Positions 22,511-30,437 are shown, numbered from the stretch's first letter. The stretch: DNA of 40,270 bases from Candidatus Omnitrophota bacterium (GCA_023247255.1 JAHFGV010000023.1:1-40270), one strand, 5' to 3'. Program-made: numbers and translations. Notes: a model not told the origin generated them from the sequence alone.

Positions 22511-23745
22511 CAGTTTGATTTCCCTCCTTGAATGATGGCCGTGATGGGTTGATCCTTCAGATCTTTCAGACTGACCACATCCGCGCCCCGATAGTAAAAA
22601 ACGAGTATCTCGGCAGCCGAAAATCCCCGGCGTGCCAACTCCAAAGCTCCCCACTGACACAGACCCACTCCATGCCCCCACCCGTGTCCATCCAACACAA
22701 AAGCGTCCTCGACGGGCGTAATCGAAAATAGGGGGCTGCGGATGTGATCGAAACCAAACAGCGAGCGGAACTCAAAACCACTCAACAACAAGGTGCGCGA
22801 CTTGCCCGTAATGGTAATCTGCTGGGCCCGGCCTGAGGGTGTTCTGCGTGTCACCTGCAAATCCTGAATGGGACCGATGGAACCGTAAGAACTCTTGTGA
22901 AGCGCCCATCCGATATCCGCTCGGCTCAAGCGCCTCTGCCAGGAATAGAAGGGGGAAGCGTAACACAAAGAGCAACTCACGCCTCCCTTAAGCGGTTGCA
23001 CATCGAAAGGACCCATCACACGAGCATGTTCCGTCATCCCTCCACAGGTGGAATGATAGAAGGTGGGAAATAGACGGCCTTGGTAGAGAAGGATCAAACC
23101 CGCAGTCTGTTGCACCGCACGAGTGGTGGCTGCTTTCTCGGAGGTCTTGCCTCCGTAGTCCTGGGACATGACATCGCCGGTGACATCGTAGTCCTGCTCG
23201 GCCTTTGTGACTCGCTGAAAGAGGGCGTAGGTGCGCGCCGCGATGGCAATCGCCTTGAGGGCCTCGATCGGCCAGTAATCCGGGGCCTCACGGCTTAAAA
23301 CCCCACGCAGGTAGTCCTCAAGCGCAACGGTGTTGATGACCCGCAGCGTCAGATCTTCCCGACGAGTAATCTCAAGAGCCCCACGCAAGGGCCGGCCGTT
23401 GAGGCTGATCGTCGTATCCTCCCGTTTGGGCTCGATACGAATACCCAAAATGGGCAACTGTTTCTCTCCCAGAGCAATCCCCTGGGATGTCCCTTGAATC
23501 TTCAGACGATGGAGCCGACGTCCTTCATGGAGGGTGCGTCCGGTGTTGGCTGTGACAATGGAAAATAGGCCTTTCACCTGAAGCTCCACCTGGGAATCTT
23601 CCTGGGAAACAGCCACTCGAATGGAATCCACATTCGGCTGCTGGGCCCATGCGATGGGAAGACACATCCCGAACGTGATGCCGATTGATAAAACCTGCTT
23701 CAAAACTGGCTTGGATTGCGGATTGATACCCCTGATCATTCGCAA
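22510..23745 (-). CDS. Exported SpoIID/LytB-domain protein
   Basis: A 411-residue protein with a signal peptide (about residues 15-35, VLSIGITFGMCLPIAWAQ) and a SpoIID domain. Motifs include VALEDYLRGVLSREAP, LKAIAIAARTYALFQR, STCGGMTEHARVMG and WGHGVGLCQWGALELARRGF. SpoIID enzymes are lytic transglycosylases acting on denuded peptidoglycan in spore formers; in Gram-negative genomes the domain appears at this yajC/ruvB locus with no sporulation, probably in cell-wall remodelling. The ATG has GGAGG about 9 bases upstream. It overlaps yajC by one base, so it is in the same transcription unit. Confidence 0.9.
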   Translation of the reverse strand: MRMIRGINPQSKPVLKQVLSIGITFGMCLPIAWAQQPNVDSIRVAVSQEDSQVELQVKGLFSIVTANTGRTLHEGRRLHRLKIQGTSQGIALGEKQLPILGIRIEPKREDTTISLNGRPLRGALEITRREDLTLRVINTVALEDYLRGVLSREAPDYWPIEALKAIAIAARTYALFQRVTKAEQDYDVTGDVMSQDYGGKTSEKAATTRAVQQTAGLILLYQGRLFPTFYHSTCGGMTEHARVMGPFDVQPLKGGVSCSLCYASPFYSWQRRLSRADIGWALHKSSYGSIGPIQDLQVTRRTPSGRAQQITITGKSRTLLLSGFEFRSLFGFDHIRSPLFSITPVEDAFVLDGHGWGHGVGLCQWGALELARRGFSAAEILVFYYRGADVVSLKDLKDQPITAIIQGGKSN

Positions 23746-23785
23746 AGCCTCCGGTCTGAAGCATTCTGCCAGCTAAGAGTGACTA

Positions 23786-24019
23786 TCATTGATGAAAACG
23801 CCCGATCAGCCACAAGACAATACTCAGTAACACACTCGCCAACAAACAGCTCATCAACGGGATGTAAATCGTCAGGCGTTCTTTCTGGATCAGAACATCA
23901 CCGGGCAGACGGCCCAGCCAAGGCACCTTGGAGCTCAAAATGAGGAGCAAGCCGACGCCCCCAAGGAGCGCTGCGAGTATCAAGAAAAAACGCCCGAATG
24001 ACGACAGATCCGTATTCAT
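23786..24019 (-). CDS. DUF2905 membrane protein
   Basis: A 77-residue DUF2905 protein with two TM helices (about residues 9-28 and 52-73) and the family signature LGRLPGDVLIQKERLTIYIP between them. Function is unknown; the family nearly always sits with ruvB and the yajC/secDF genes, as here. It lies 40 bases before the SpoIID-like gene. The start codon directly follows a 57-bp palindromic repeat, leaving no visible ribosome-binding site, so its translation may depend on upstream genes or be weak. Confidence 0.9.
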   Translation of the reverse strand: MNTDLSSFGRFFLILAALLGGVGLLLILSSKVPWLGRLPGDVLIQKERLTIYIPLMSCLLASVLLSIVLWLIGRFHQ

Positions 24020-24020
24020 G

Positions 24021-24077
24021 CTAATACAAACGAATGATCTAACGCGACAATGCCAGAGGATAATTCGTTTGTATCAT
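24021..24077. repeat. 57-bp palindromic repeat, copy 1
   Basis: Starts CTAATACAAACGAAT and ends ATTCGTTTGTATCAT, with inverted 12-base ends, and contains ACGCGACAATGC and AGAGGATAATTCG. An almost identical copy is at 28405-28459. It touches the DUF2905 start codon. Confidence 0.8.
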
Positions 24078-24100
24078 ACGATAAGACATCCTGTTGTGTA

Positions 24101-24147
24101 CAATACAAACGTACTCAATGTCTCAACAATAAGCGCGTTTGTATTAG
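24101..24147. repeat. Related palindrome with the same ends
   Basis: AATACAAACG on the left and CGCGTTTGTATTAG on the right share the terminal words of the 57-bp repeat, but the interior is different. It lies just after the ruvB stop codon. Confidence 0.55.
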
Positions 24148-24160
24148 TAAAGAAGCTCAC

Positions 24161-25264
24161 TCACGAAGCAGCGGAAGCGGATTCCGCAAACAGCTCAAGC
24201 GGTTGCTCTTTCAATTGGCTCACGTGTTGATACGCAAGCCGCGTCGCTTTACGGCCACGAGCGGTACGCTTCAGAAGACCGGCGGACAGCAAGTAGGGCT
24301 CGACGACATCGATAATCGTGTCCCGCTCCTCGTTTAAAGCCGCAGCCAAAGCATCTACGCCCACCGGTCCTCCGCCATAAAATTCAATAATCGTTCGAAG
24401 GACGCGCCGGTCAATTTCATCAAGCCCCAAGGCATCCACCCCTTGCGCCGAGAGGGCAATTTCGGCAACTTCTTTAGAGAGTTTTCCACCGGTTTTCACC
24501 TGGGCATAGTCACGCACGCGACGCAGCAGCCGGTTGGCGATGCGCGGGGTCCCTCGTGAGCGCTCGGCAATCACCCGTGCGGCATCGTCGGCCATGGCGA
24601 TTCCCAAAAGTTTCGCCGAACGCCTGACCACCTCCATTAATTCGTCAGGGGTGTAGAACTCTAAATGATAAACCATGCCAAACCGGCTGCGTAATGGGTT
24701 CGAGAGAAGCCCGGAGCGAGTCGTCGCGCCGATGAGGGTAAAGTGCTTGAGATGGAATTTGATCGTTTTGGCGTAGGGACCCTTGTCGATGACGAAATCA
24801 ATTTCGTAATTCTCCATGGCAGGATAGAGAAACTCTTCGATCACCTTCGATAACCGGTGGATTTCATCAATGAAGAGGATATCCCCCGGTCCCAGGTTGG
24901 TCAGAATCCCAATCAAATCTCCTGCCCGCTCGATGGCCGGGCCGCTGGTGGCCGTGATCTTGGCTTTCAGCTCGTTGGCCACGATATGGGCGATGCTGGT
25001 CTTGCCCAATCCCGGAGGTCCAGCCAGAAGCAAATGCTCCAGCGACTCTCCCCGATGCGTCGCGGCCTCGATCGCCACCCGGAGATTCTCCACCACACGC
25101 GACTGGCCGACAAATTCTCCAAACTGTTTCGGGCGCAGACTCAGATTCAGAATCTGATCTTCGTCGTTCTCAGCCGTCTGATGCACAATGGCTGAGGCAG
25201 CCGGATGAAGCTGTCGATGAAGCTCTCCTGGAAGCGTCCCCGGTTTCAACCGATGTGTTTCCAA
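24161..25264 (-). CDS. Holliday junction helicase subunit RuvB
   Basis: RuvB is the AAA+ motor that drives branch migration with RuvA. The 367-residue protein has the N-terminal LRPKQFGEFVGQSRVVENL, Walker A GPPGLGKTS, LFIDEIHRL, the TTRSGLLSNPLRSRFGMVYH sensor region and the C-terminal winged helix (GVDALAAALNEERDTIIDVV). An N-terminal extension of about 35 residues precedes the conserved start; it is not obviously repeat-derived. The C-terminus ends in a low-complexity LELFAESASAAS. The gene lies 126 bases after ruvA. Confidence 0.97.
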   Translation of the reverse strand: METHRLKPGTLPGELHRQLHPAASAIVHQTAENDEDQILNLSLRPKQFGEFVGQSRVVENLRVAIEAATHRGESLEHLLLAGPPGLGKTSIAHIVANELKAKITATSGPAIERAGDLIGILTNLGPGDILFIDEIHRLSKVIEEFLYPAMENYEIDFVIDKGPYAKTIKFHLKHFTLIGATTRSGLLSNPLRSRFGMVYHLEFYTPDELMEVVRRSAKLLGIAMADDAARVIAERSRGTPRIANRLLRRVRDYAQVKTGGKLSKEVAEIALSAQGVDALGLDEIDRRVLRTIIEFYGGGPVGVDALAAALNEERDTIIDVVEPYLLSAGLLKRTARGRKATRLAYQHVSQLKEQPLELFAESASAAS

Positions 25265-25274
25265 ATCGTGTTCC

Positions 25275-25309
25275 CCCCTCGCCCCACGTCTCCCGCCCCG
25301 TGCCCCACA
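25275..25309. repeat. Heptad repeat locus F
   Basis: Five consecutive C-rich 7-base units in the ruvA-ruvB gap, such as CCCCTCG, CCCCACG and CCCCGTG. The words resemble locus B and no inverted partner is seen. A separate small hairpin (AACAGGT, 11 bases, ACCTGTT) lies at 25326-25350. Confidence 0.55.
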
Positions 25310-25390
25310 TCGTCAGCCTTGAGCAAACAGGTGTTTTTCCACAACCTGTTAGTCATCCCCGTACGCCTGTTGCCTTGTCACCGATCGCTC

Positions 25391-26041
25391 TCACACTGTC
25401 TCTTCCGCCAGACGTTGTCCACGGTAAACCGCGTTGAGCAGGTCTTCTACCGTCTTCACTCCTATGTTTCTCTCCAGTGCCGCTTTCACCATCTGTCTGG
25501 CTTCGAGTCGTGTGTATTCCAATTGAACCAATACAGCAACGGCTTCTTCCTCAAGCCTCGTCTGCTTGAGGGTATCGTCGGATGATTGCGGATTTTCTTG
25601 GGGGGTACGCAAAAGGGCAAATTTCCCAACTTTTCCCTGTAATTTGGCTACGATCTCTTTAGCCCGCTGCTCACCAATGCCTGGCAGCGACTTCAGTAGT
25701 CCAACGTTCCCTTCGTCAATCGCCTGGGCAATGATCGGAATCGGCCGCGTTAGGGCCTTTACCGCCGCCCGGGGTCCGATCCCTGCCACCGAGATGAATC
25801 GCATGAAAAACTCACGTTCCACCTCGTTCAAAAATCCAATCAGAACCGGAATCCCGCGGCCTACCTCCAGTTGCTGGTAATGAAAAGTCACAAGTTCCAA
25901 ATCACCCGTCGGGGCCACTCGATCGCGCACGACCCGAAGAATGGACGCAGGCAACAGCACCTCGTAGCACAATCCATGGACTTCCAAGTAGAGCTGCAGC
26001 TCGCCGATTTCGCGTACTGTCCCTCGAATGCGACTGATCAT
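25391..26041 (-). CDS. Holliday junction branch-migration subunit RuvA
   Basis: RuvA tetramers hold the four-way junction for RuvB. From ATG 26041 the protein has 216 residues: the OB-fold start MISRIRGTVREIGELQLYLE, helix-hairpin-helix segments FISVAGIGPRAAVKAL and LKSLPGIGEQRAKEIVAKLQ, and the C-terminal RuvB-binding helices (LEYTRLEARQMVKAAL). The ATG overlaps the ruvC stop as ATGA, which decides the start over the longer open frame. Confidence 0.96.
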   Translation of the reverse strand: MISRIRGTVREIGELQLYLEVHGLCYEVLLPASILRVVRDRVAPTGDLELVTFHYQQLEVGRGIPVLIGFLNEVEREFFMRFISVAGIGPRAAVKALTRPIPIIAQAIDEGNVGLLKSLPGIGEQRAKEIVAKLQGKVGKFALLRTPQENPQSSDDTLKQTRLEEEAVAVLVQLEYTRLEARQMVKAALERNIGVKTVEDLLNAVYRGQRLAEETV

Positions 26042-26574
26042 CGGATTCGGGCTATGACCCCTGACAAAGGCAATACTTGACGCTGGGCGCCTGTATGCGC
26101 ATGAGCGATTGCCAACGCCAGGGCATCGGTGGCATCCGCCGACCATGATGCGTCGGTGTGTTGCAACCATTGAGCCACCATCCTGGCCACTTGTTTTTTA
26201 GAAGCCGCACCATTACCCGTCAGGGATTTCTTCACCCGCGCCGGAGGGTACTCGGAGAGCGCCACCCCATGCTCCTGCGCGATGAGACAAGCCACTCCCC
26301 GAGCATGGGCCATCAGGGCGGCTGTCGCTACATAATTGTGATGGGTAAACACCATTTCAAGAACGATGTTCTGTGGATGGTACCGCTCAATCAGAGTACC
26401 CAACTCGGCATAGAGAAAGGCGAGTCGTTCACCCAGCGGTCGAGCTCTCGGAGGCCGCAGATGCCCAGCGGTGAGAACTTGTAGAATCGAAGGACTGGCC
26501 TGAATGATCCCGTAGCCCGTGGCATTCAACCCTGGATCGATACCCATGATAACCATCAGAAACCCCAGAACCAA
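26038..26574 (-). CDS. Holliday junction resolvase RuvC
   Basis: RuvC cuts Holliday junctions after RuvAB action. The 178-residue protein has catalytic D13 in MGIDPGLNATGYG, E73 in IVLEMVF and the acidic pair in SADATDALALAIAHAH. ATG at 26574 or an internal ATG at residue 7 or 10 could start translation; the conserved part begins at MGIDPG. The stop overlaps ruvA by four bases, giving the classic ruvC-ruvA-ruvB order. Confidence 0.95.
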   Translation of the reverse strand: MVLGFLMVIMGIDPGLNATGYGIIQASPSILQVLTAGHLRPPRARPLGERLAFLYAELGTLIERYHPQNIVLEMVFTHHNYVATAALMAHARGVACLIAQEHGVALSEYPPARVKKSLTGNGAASKKQVARMVAQWLQHTDASWSADATDALALAIAHAHTGAQRQVLPLSGVIARIR

Positions 26575-26593
26575 GGAATCATGAAACTGCCTT

Positions 26594-26663
26594 GGAATTT
26601 TCGATTGTCGATTTTGGATTTTCGATTGGAAGCCCCCTGTTCAATCGACAATCGACAATTCCA
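26594..26663. repeat. Heptad palindrome locus E
   Basis: In the yebC-ruvC gap the left arm has five in-phase units (GGAATTT, TCGATTG, TCGATTT, TGGATTT and again TCGATTG, 26594-26628). The right arm has two AATCGAC units (26643-26656), the complement of GTCGATT. Single copies of the same words recur at 26777-26783 and 26802-26808 beyond the 120-bp repeat. Confidence 0.7.
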
Positions 26664-26778
26664 CAGGATAAGCCCGGGCACCGGCAACTCCGCCCCGAGT
26701 GGGGCGACATCCCGTCCACCCACGGTTGCTAACTACCGTATCGCCCACAGTCGAAGCCCGTGGCGCAATGGCGGGGTC
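26661..26778. repeat. 120-bp dispersed repeat, copy c
   Basis: Intergenic copy of the repeat that extends coaD. It begins CCACAGGATAAGCCCGGGCA, contains GAGTGGGGCGACATCCCG and GCTAACTACCGTATCGCC, and ends GTGGCGCAATGGCGGGGT. Heptad words of the TCGATTG type lie on both sides, as if this repeat had entered a heptad palindrome. No gene is seen in the rest of the 26575-26813 gap. Confidence 0.75.
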
Positions 26779-26813
26779 GATTGAACCTGTCGGACATTCT
26801 CAATCGACAATGC

Positions 26814-27569
26814 CTAACTGGCTGCCTGCTCGGCGAGGATCGCATCAGGAATGTCAAAGTTTGCATAGACATGTTGAATATCCTCATGCTCTTCCAGGGC
26901 ATCCAACAATGCCAACAACTGCTTGGCCTGAGCGGGATCTTCTAGGCGTACGGTTGAGGTGGGAATCATCGTCAGTTCCGCTGTCTCCCAGGATATCGAT
27001 TGTTTGGCCAGAGCTTCCTTGACGGCCTCAAGGGTCTGGGGACTGCTGGTCACGCTGGCTTGATCGCCCTCGACCTTCAAATCCTCAGCGCCGGAATCCA
27101 GGACGATTTCCATCAGACGATCTTCATCGATACCTTTAGCACTCAGCGTAATCATCCCTTTCTTCTGGAACAGCCAAGAGACACTACCCGCACCCGCCAC
27201 ATTTCCCTGATGCCTTGCCATAAGGTTGCGCAGCTCTGCGGCTGCGCGGTTCTTGTTGTCGGTCAAACCCTCGATGAGGATTGCGACACCGCCTGGGCCG
27301 TAACCCTCCAGCACCAGCTCTTCATAAGACACCCCTGGCAGATCCCCGGTGCCTCGCTTAATCGCCTTGTCGATCGTATCCTTGGGGATATTGGCATCAC
27401 GCGCCTTGGAGAGGATGAGTCGCAGCCGGGAGTTGGCCTCTGGACTGCCGCCACCCATCCGAGCGGCGACGGTAATCTCTCGGATGATCTTGGAGAAAAC
27501 CTTGTTGCGCTGGGCATCCACAACGGCTTTCTTATGCTTGATTCCCGCCCATTTGGAATGTCCAGCCAT
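26814..27569 (-). CDS. YebC/TACO1-family protein
   Basis: YebC-family proteins were first described as transcriptional regulators, and recent work implicates them in helping ribosomes through proline stretches. From ATG 27569 the protein has 251 residues and starts MAGHSKWAGIKHKKAVVDAQ as usual. The middle has SKARDANIPKDTIDKAIKRG and YEELVLEGYGPGGVAILIE, and the end EDIQHVYANFDIPDAIL. An upstream in-frame ATG (27599) adds ten unconserved residues. It precedes ruvC on the same strand, the common yebC-ruvC order, with a repeat-filled gap of 239 bases between. Confidence 0.95.
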   Translation of the reverse strand: MAGHSKWAGIKHKKAVVDAQRNKVFSKIIREITVAARMGGGSPEANSRLRLILSKARDANIPKDTIDKAIKRGTGDLPGVSYEELVLEGYGPGGVAILIEGLTDNKNRAAAELRNLMARHQGNVAGAGSVSWLFQKKGMITLSAKGIDEDRLMEIVLDSGAEDLKVEGDQASVTSSPQTLEAVKEALAKQSISWETAELTMIPTSTVRLEDPAQAKQLLALLDALEEHEDIQHVYANFDIPDAILAEQAAS

Positions 27570-27683
27570 ACATTTTGCTCCGCATGATCTGCTGCGCAAA
27601 ATTTATCAATCGCTCGATTTTGCTTCGTTATTATACCGACGGAACCCTTCCCTAGCAATAAAATGAAAAAATGTTTGCATGAG

Positions 27684-28334
27684 TCACCAACCGTGTCGTT
27701 CGACTAAGGTTAACAGTTCGCGGAAGCTGGATACTATTGCGGTGGGACAAGCCGGCCGAATATCTTCTTCATCACTAAACCCATGGGTGATTGCAACCGT
27801 GTCAACCCCGGCGCGCTGTGCCGTATCGACATCCCCGGCACTATCCCCAATGAGCAAAGTCTCATCGGCAACGACGCCATGACGACTCATAAGATTTTTA
27901 AGAGAACTCGGATCTGGCTTCCGGGGATAACCCATATCTCCACCAATAATTTCCACAAAATGATGCGCCACTCCTAAACCTTCCAGAATCTTGCGAGAAT
28001 AGCATCCCGGTTTATTGGTAATGACTGCTTGGATTCTTCCAGCGAAATGAGCTAAGATCGCCTCAGCCCCTGGATACAATCGGCTCTCATCCAGCAAATG
28101 GCTCTGATAATAAGTCCGATAGATCCGCACCCCCTCGTTAATTCGATCGGGCTCATCGGTCCTCAGACACCGCGCGACCAACTCATGAACCCCATCTCCT
28201 ATGAATCGTCTGATTTCGCTCGGTGTAAGAGCAGGCGCTTGAAGCCGAGATAACATGTGACTGGCAGCCTGGGCGATATCCGCGAGGGTATCCACCAACG
28301 TACCGTCCAGATCGTAGACGATTAAACGCTTCAT
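27684..28334 (-). CDS. HAD-family phosphatase, probable phosphoglycolate phosphatase
   Basis: A 216-residue HAD hydrolase with motif I VYDLDGTLVDT (nucleophile D8, acid D10), a small helical cap (residues 15-80, including RFIGDGVHELVARCL), motif II VITNKPG, motif III lysine in YPRKPDP and motif IV IGDSAGDVDTA. The RRFIGDGV cap pattern fits Gph/PGPase, which clears 2-phosphoglycolate. HAD substrate calls from sequence alone are uncertain. It stands alone, 114 bases from yebC. Confidence 0.8.
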   Translation of the reverse strand: MKRLIVYDLDGTLVDTLADIAQAASHMLSRLQAPALTPSEIRRFIGDGVHELVARCLRTDEPDRINEGVRIYRTYYQSHLLDESRLYPGAEAILAHFAGRIQAVITNKPGCYSRKILEGLGVAHHFVEIIGGDMGYPRKPDPSSLKNLMSRHGVVADETLLIGDSAGDVDTAQRAGVDTVAITHGFSDEEDIRPACPTAIVSSFRELLTLVERHGW

Positions 28335-28404
28335 GGGAATATACTAGGTGCTTGCCCTCGCTCACATTCCGAGCCCCTACGTCGGAGTCAAAGGGGGTCC
28401 GTCC

Positions 28405-28459
28405 CTAATACAAACGAATTCCTGACGCGACAATGCAGAGGATAATTCGTTTGTATCAT
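28405..28459. repeat. 55-bp palindromic repeat, copy 2
   Basis: Near-identical to 24021-24077 (same ends, same ACGCGACAATGC and AGAGGATAATTCG words). A pair of perfect 10-base inverted repeats, CTCGCTCACA at 28357-28366 and its complement at 28471-28480, brackets it. The rest of the 28335-28517 gap upstream of gph shows no gene. Confidence 0.8.
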
Positions 28460-28517
28460 CTTCGCCGGTGTGTGAGCGAGTTAAGGCATCAAGGGAACAT
28501 AAGATTCAACGTTGGAA

Positions 28518-28561
28518 AATCGAAAGCCGCTAGCCTGGCGATCCGCTAGCGGCTTTCGATT
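28518..28561. terminator. Strong hairpin terminator after the EF-hand gene
   Basis: Perfect 17-base arms, AATCGAAAGCCGCTAGC (28518-28534) and its complement (28545-28561), with a 10-base loop. On the minus strand a short T run (ATTTTCC) follows the stem, as expected for the end of the EF-hand transcript; on the plus strand CCCGTTTTT follows, so it may work in both directions. Confidence 0.8.
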
Positions 28562-28631
28562 CGCCCGTTTTTAAAAGCGTCTTTCGTAATCAATCCACCA
28601 TTCGTAATACGTATGCAGTCGGATATCGGTT

Positions 28632-29909
28632 TTAACGATGTCGGCCTCCGCCGCCACCGCGAGGCCCTCCGCCACCACCCTTATGACCTCCGCCCAGCTC
28701 TCCTCGGCCGCCTCCCTGCATGCTCCCTCCTCGGGGACCTTGAGAGCCACCACCTCGCATACCCCTTTGAGATCGCGGACTCCGGTGTTCACTGCCGCCT
28801 CCGATTCCTGCACGGCCTTCCCCGCGTCCGTGATCACGCACACCACGGTCCATACCGGGCTGCTGTCGACGTTCCTGCCGACGGTCCATGCGCTGATCTT
28901 CTCGATGATGCTCGCGCACATCCTCGTGGCGGTCTCGGATGTTCTCCCCTCGATCGCGTCGATCCTCGCGCCGATCACGCACATCTTCATGACGGTCTCG
29001 GACATCCTCATGACGATCCCGCCGATCCTCTCGCCTGTCGTAAACATCCTCTCCACGATCCCGAACATCCTCTTGGCGATCGCGGACATCCTCCATCTTA
29101 TCTCTACGTCCCCCATCATGCTGGGCGTCCCAGACGTCTTCGGCGTGATCCTGGACATCCTCGCGATGATCGCGCCGATCCTCACGTCGATCGTGGACGT
29201 TCTCCGTACGATCTCTTGCGTCCTCCCGTCGATCCTGACGATCCTCACGTTGGTCCCATCGATCTTCTACGCGGTCCCGCATACCCGGATGCTTTTCGAG
29301 AAATTGTTGACGCTCCTGCGGGGTTGCATTCTGCCATCGCTCATGGGCCGCTGCCACTCTATCGCGAGCCTCCGGGTGTGTCGCCAGATACTCGGCAGCT
29401 TTAGGATGATTGGCCATCCACTCCGTAACCTCTGGATGATCTTCGAGATACTGAGGACTCACAGCTTCGTTCATGTCCATAGGGGCATCGGCACCAAAAC
29501 GTTCCTTCATCCCCTGATGGATTTGCTCCTTGGCTTGTTGTCGGATTTCATCCGCATGCTCGGCCTCCCAGGCTCGCTGCCCATGGGCTTCCTCAAGGGA
29601 CACCTCCCCATCCCCATTCGTATCCGCGTGCTGAAAACGTCGCTGGGTCCACGGGGTATTGCTCTTTGCCTTCGCTTCTTCCATCGAGATCATACTGTCC
29701 GCATTCGCATCGGTCTTTCTAAAATTCTGGTCCAACCGCTCGGGATTGTAGTTGTCTAGATTCCTGAATAACTCTCGAGTGTCTTGAACGGAGTCCTGGG
29801 ACTTTGCGATTCCTTCGTCTTGAGCCTGAGCCATGGGGGGAATAAAAAGAATGGTAAAAATCGCTATCATGAAGTACCTACGGCTTACCCGGATTCGTCT
29901 TTGCCACAT
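28632..29909 (-). CDS. Exported EF-hand protein with long Arg/Asp/Glu repeat and Gly-rich tail
   Basis: A 425-residue exported protein. ATG 29909 is chosen because AAGGAGG lies about 7 bases upstream and a signal peptide follows (residues 12-29, cleavage after MAQA). Two canonical EF-hand calcium loops are visible, DANADSMISMEE at 67-78 and DTNGDGEVSLEE at 96-107. A segment with repeated HPE/HPK words (LEDHPEVTEWMANHPKAAEY) follows. Then about 140 residues of DRREDRRDRHEDVRD-like repeat form a very highly charged, probably extended helix. The tail is GGGxRGG-type, glycine-rich. Function is unknown; calcium-dependent surface or matrix binding is a guess. An inverted-repeat element lies 39 bases upstream. 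Confidence 0.8.
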   Translation of the reverse strand: MWQRRIRVSRRYFMIAIFTILFIPPMAQAQDEGIAKSQDSVQDTRELFRNLDNYNPERLDQNFRKTDANADSMISMEEAKAKSNTPWTQRRFQHADTNGDGEVSLEEAHGQRAWEAEHADEIRQQAKEQIHQGMKERFGADAPMDMNEAVSPQYLEDHPEVTEWMANHPKAAEYLATHPEARDRVAAAHERWQNATPQERQQFLEKHPGMRDRVEDRWDQREDRQDRREDARDRTENVHDRREDRRDHREDVQDHAEDVWDAQHDGGRRDKMEDVRDRQEDVRDRGEDVYDRREDRRDRHEDVRDRHEDVRDRREDRRDRGENIRDRHEDVREHHREDQRMDRRQERRQQPGMDRGVRDHGRGEGRAGIGGGSEHRSPRSQRGMRGGGSQGPRGGSMQGGGRGELGGGHKGGGGGPRGGGGGRHR

Positions 29910-29947
29910 CAGTAACCTCCTTCGGTTATCCCCAGGCCTACTCTGTT

Positions 29948-30217
29948 TTACTGAGTAACTGGGCTTTTGCAAAAATAGCCAACGCCCTGACCGAGTGTTG
30001 TGTCCTGTCCCAAGAGAAGTGCTGCGAATTGTGTCATGTTTCATGAGTCATGTGTCATGAAAAAGCGGAAAATAAACAGGCATCTCAAGCACGGCCAAAG
30101 TACGCCTTTTGCTTTCCATGACTCATGACTCATGACACATAACACATGACTTATGACACAGACGTGAGCGCTGCCACTAACCTCGATGCATTTTGCAAAA
30201 CCTCAGTTACTGAGTAA
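29948..30217. repeat. 270-bp inverted-repeat element upstream of the EF-hand gene
   Basis: The ends (29948-29975 and 30190-30217) are inverted repeats matching at 24 of 28 positions, with the shared core TTTTGCAAAA and a GTAACTG word. The inside holds the heptad palindrome 30031-30159. No ORF of its own is supported. It fits a MITE-like element or a composite of repeats. It sits where the promoter of the EF-hand gene would be expected. Confidence 0.6.
30031..30159. repeat. Heptad palindrome locus G
   Basis: The left arm (30031-30058) has four in-phase units of the GTGTCAT type (GTTTCAT, GAGTCAT). The right arm (30118-30159) has six units of the CATGACT/CATGACA type. The words of the two arms are complementary. 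The 59-base spacer is plain sequence. The remaining gap up to 30388 shows no gene. Confidence 0.7.
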
Positions 30218-30388
30218 GACGCCAGGATTGCCTATTCGGTTTACTCCTTTCGAGTCCCAGTACTTACCGAAACCCTGCAGATATTCTAATATCGATGTGT
30301 GTTATGTCAAGCAACGCGACAGCAAGTGTGACAGCAAAGCCTCACGACTCATGAGACTCATGCAGATGCCTACTGATTCTTCTAATCC

Positions 30389-30421
30389 AAAAGCCGCCAG
30401 CCTGTTGGCTGACGGCTTTCT
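30389..30421. terminator. Terminator of the small membrane-protein gene
   Basis: GC-rich hairpin, AAGCCGCCAGC and GCTGACGGCTT around CTGTTG, one mismatch in the stem. On the minus strand it lies 17 bases after the stop of the 89-residue gene and ends in a TTTT run. Confidence 0.7.
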
Positions 30422-30437
30422 TCAGATAAGATTAGGT

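Noticed and set aside
28918-29280. CRISPR-like regular repeats in the EF-hand gene
   Set aside because: Period is short and drifting and follows codons of the Arg/Asp/Glu repeat; there are no distinct spacers and no cas genes.
28613-29759. Long plus-strand ORFs (263 and 373 residues, rich in Ile/Leu or His/Asp) opposite the EF-hand gene
   Set aside because: They are reverse-strand shadows of the charged repeat; they have no ribosome site, and the minus-strand gene has a signal peptide, EF-hand loops and a clear ribosome site.
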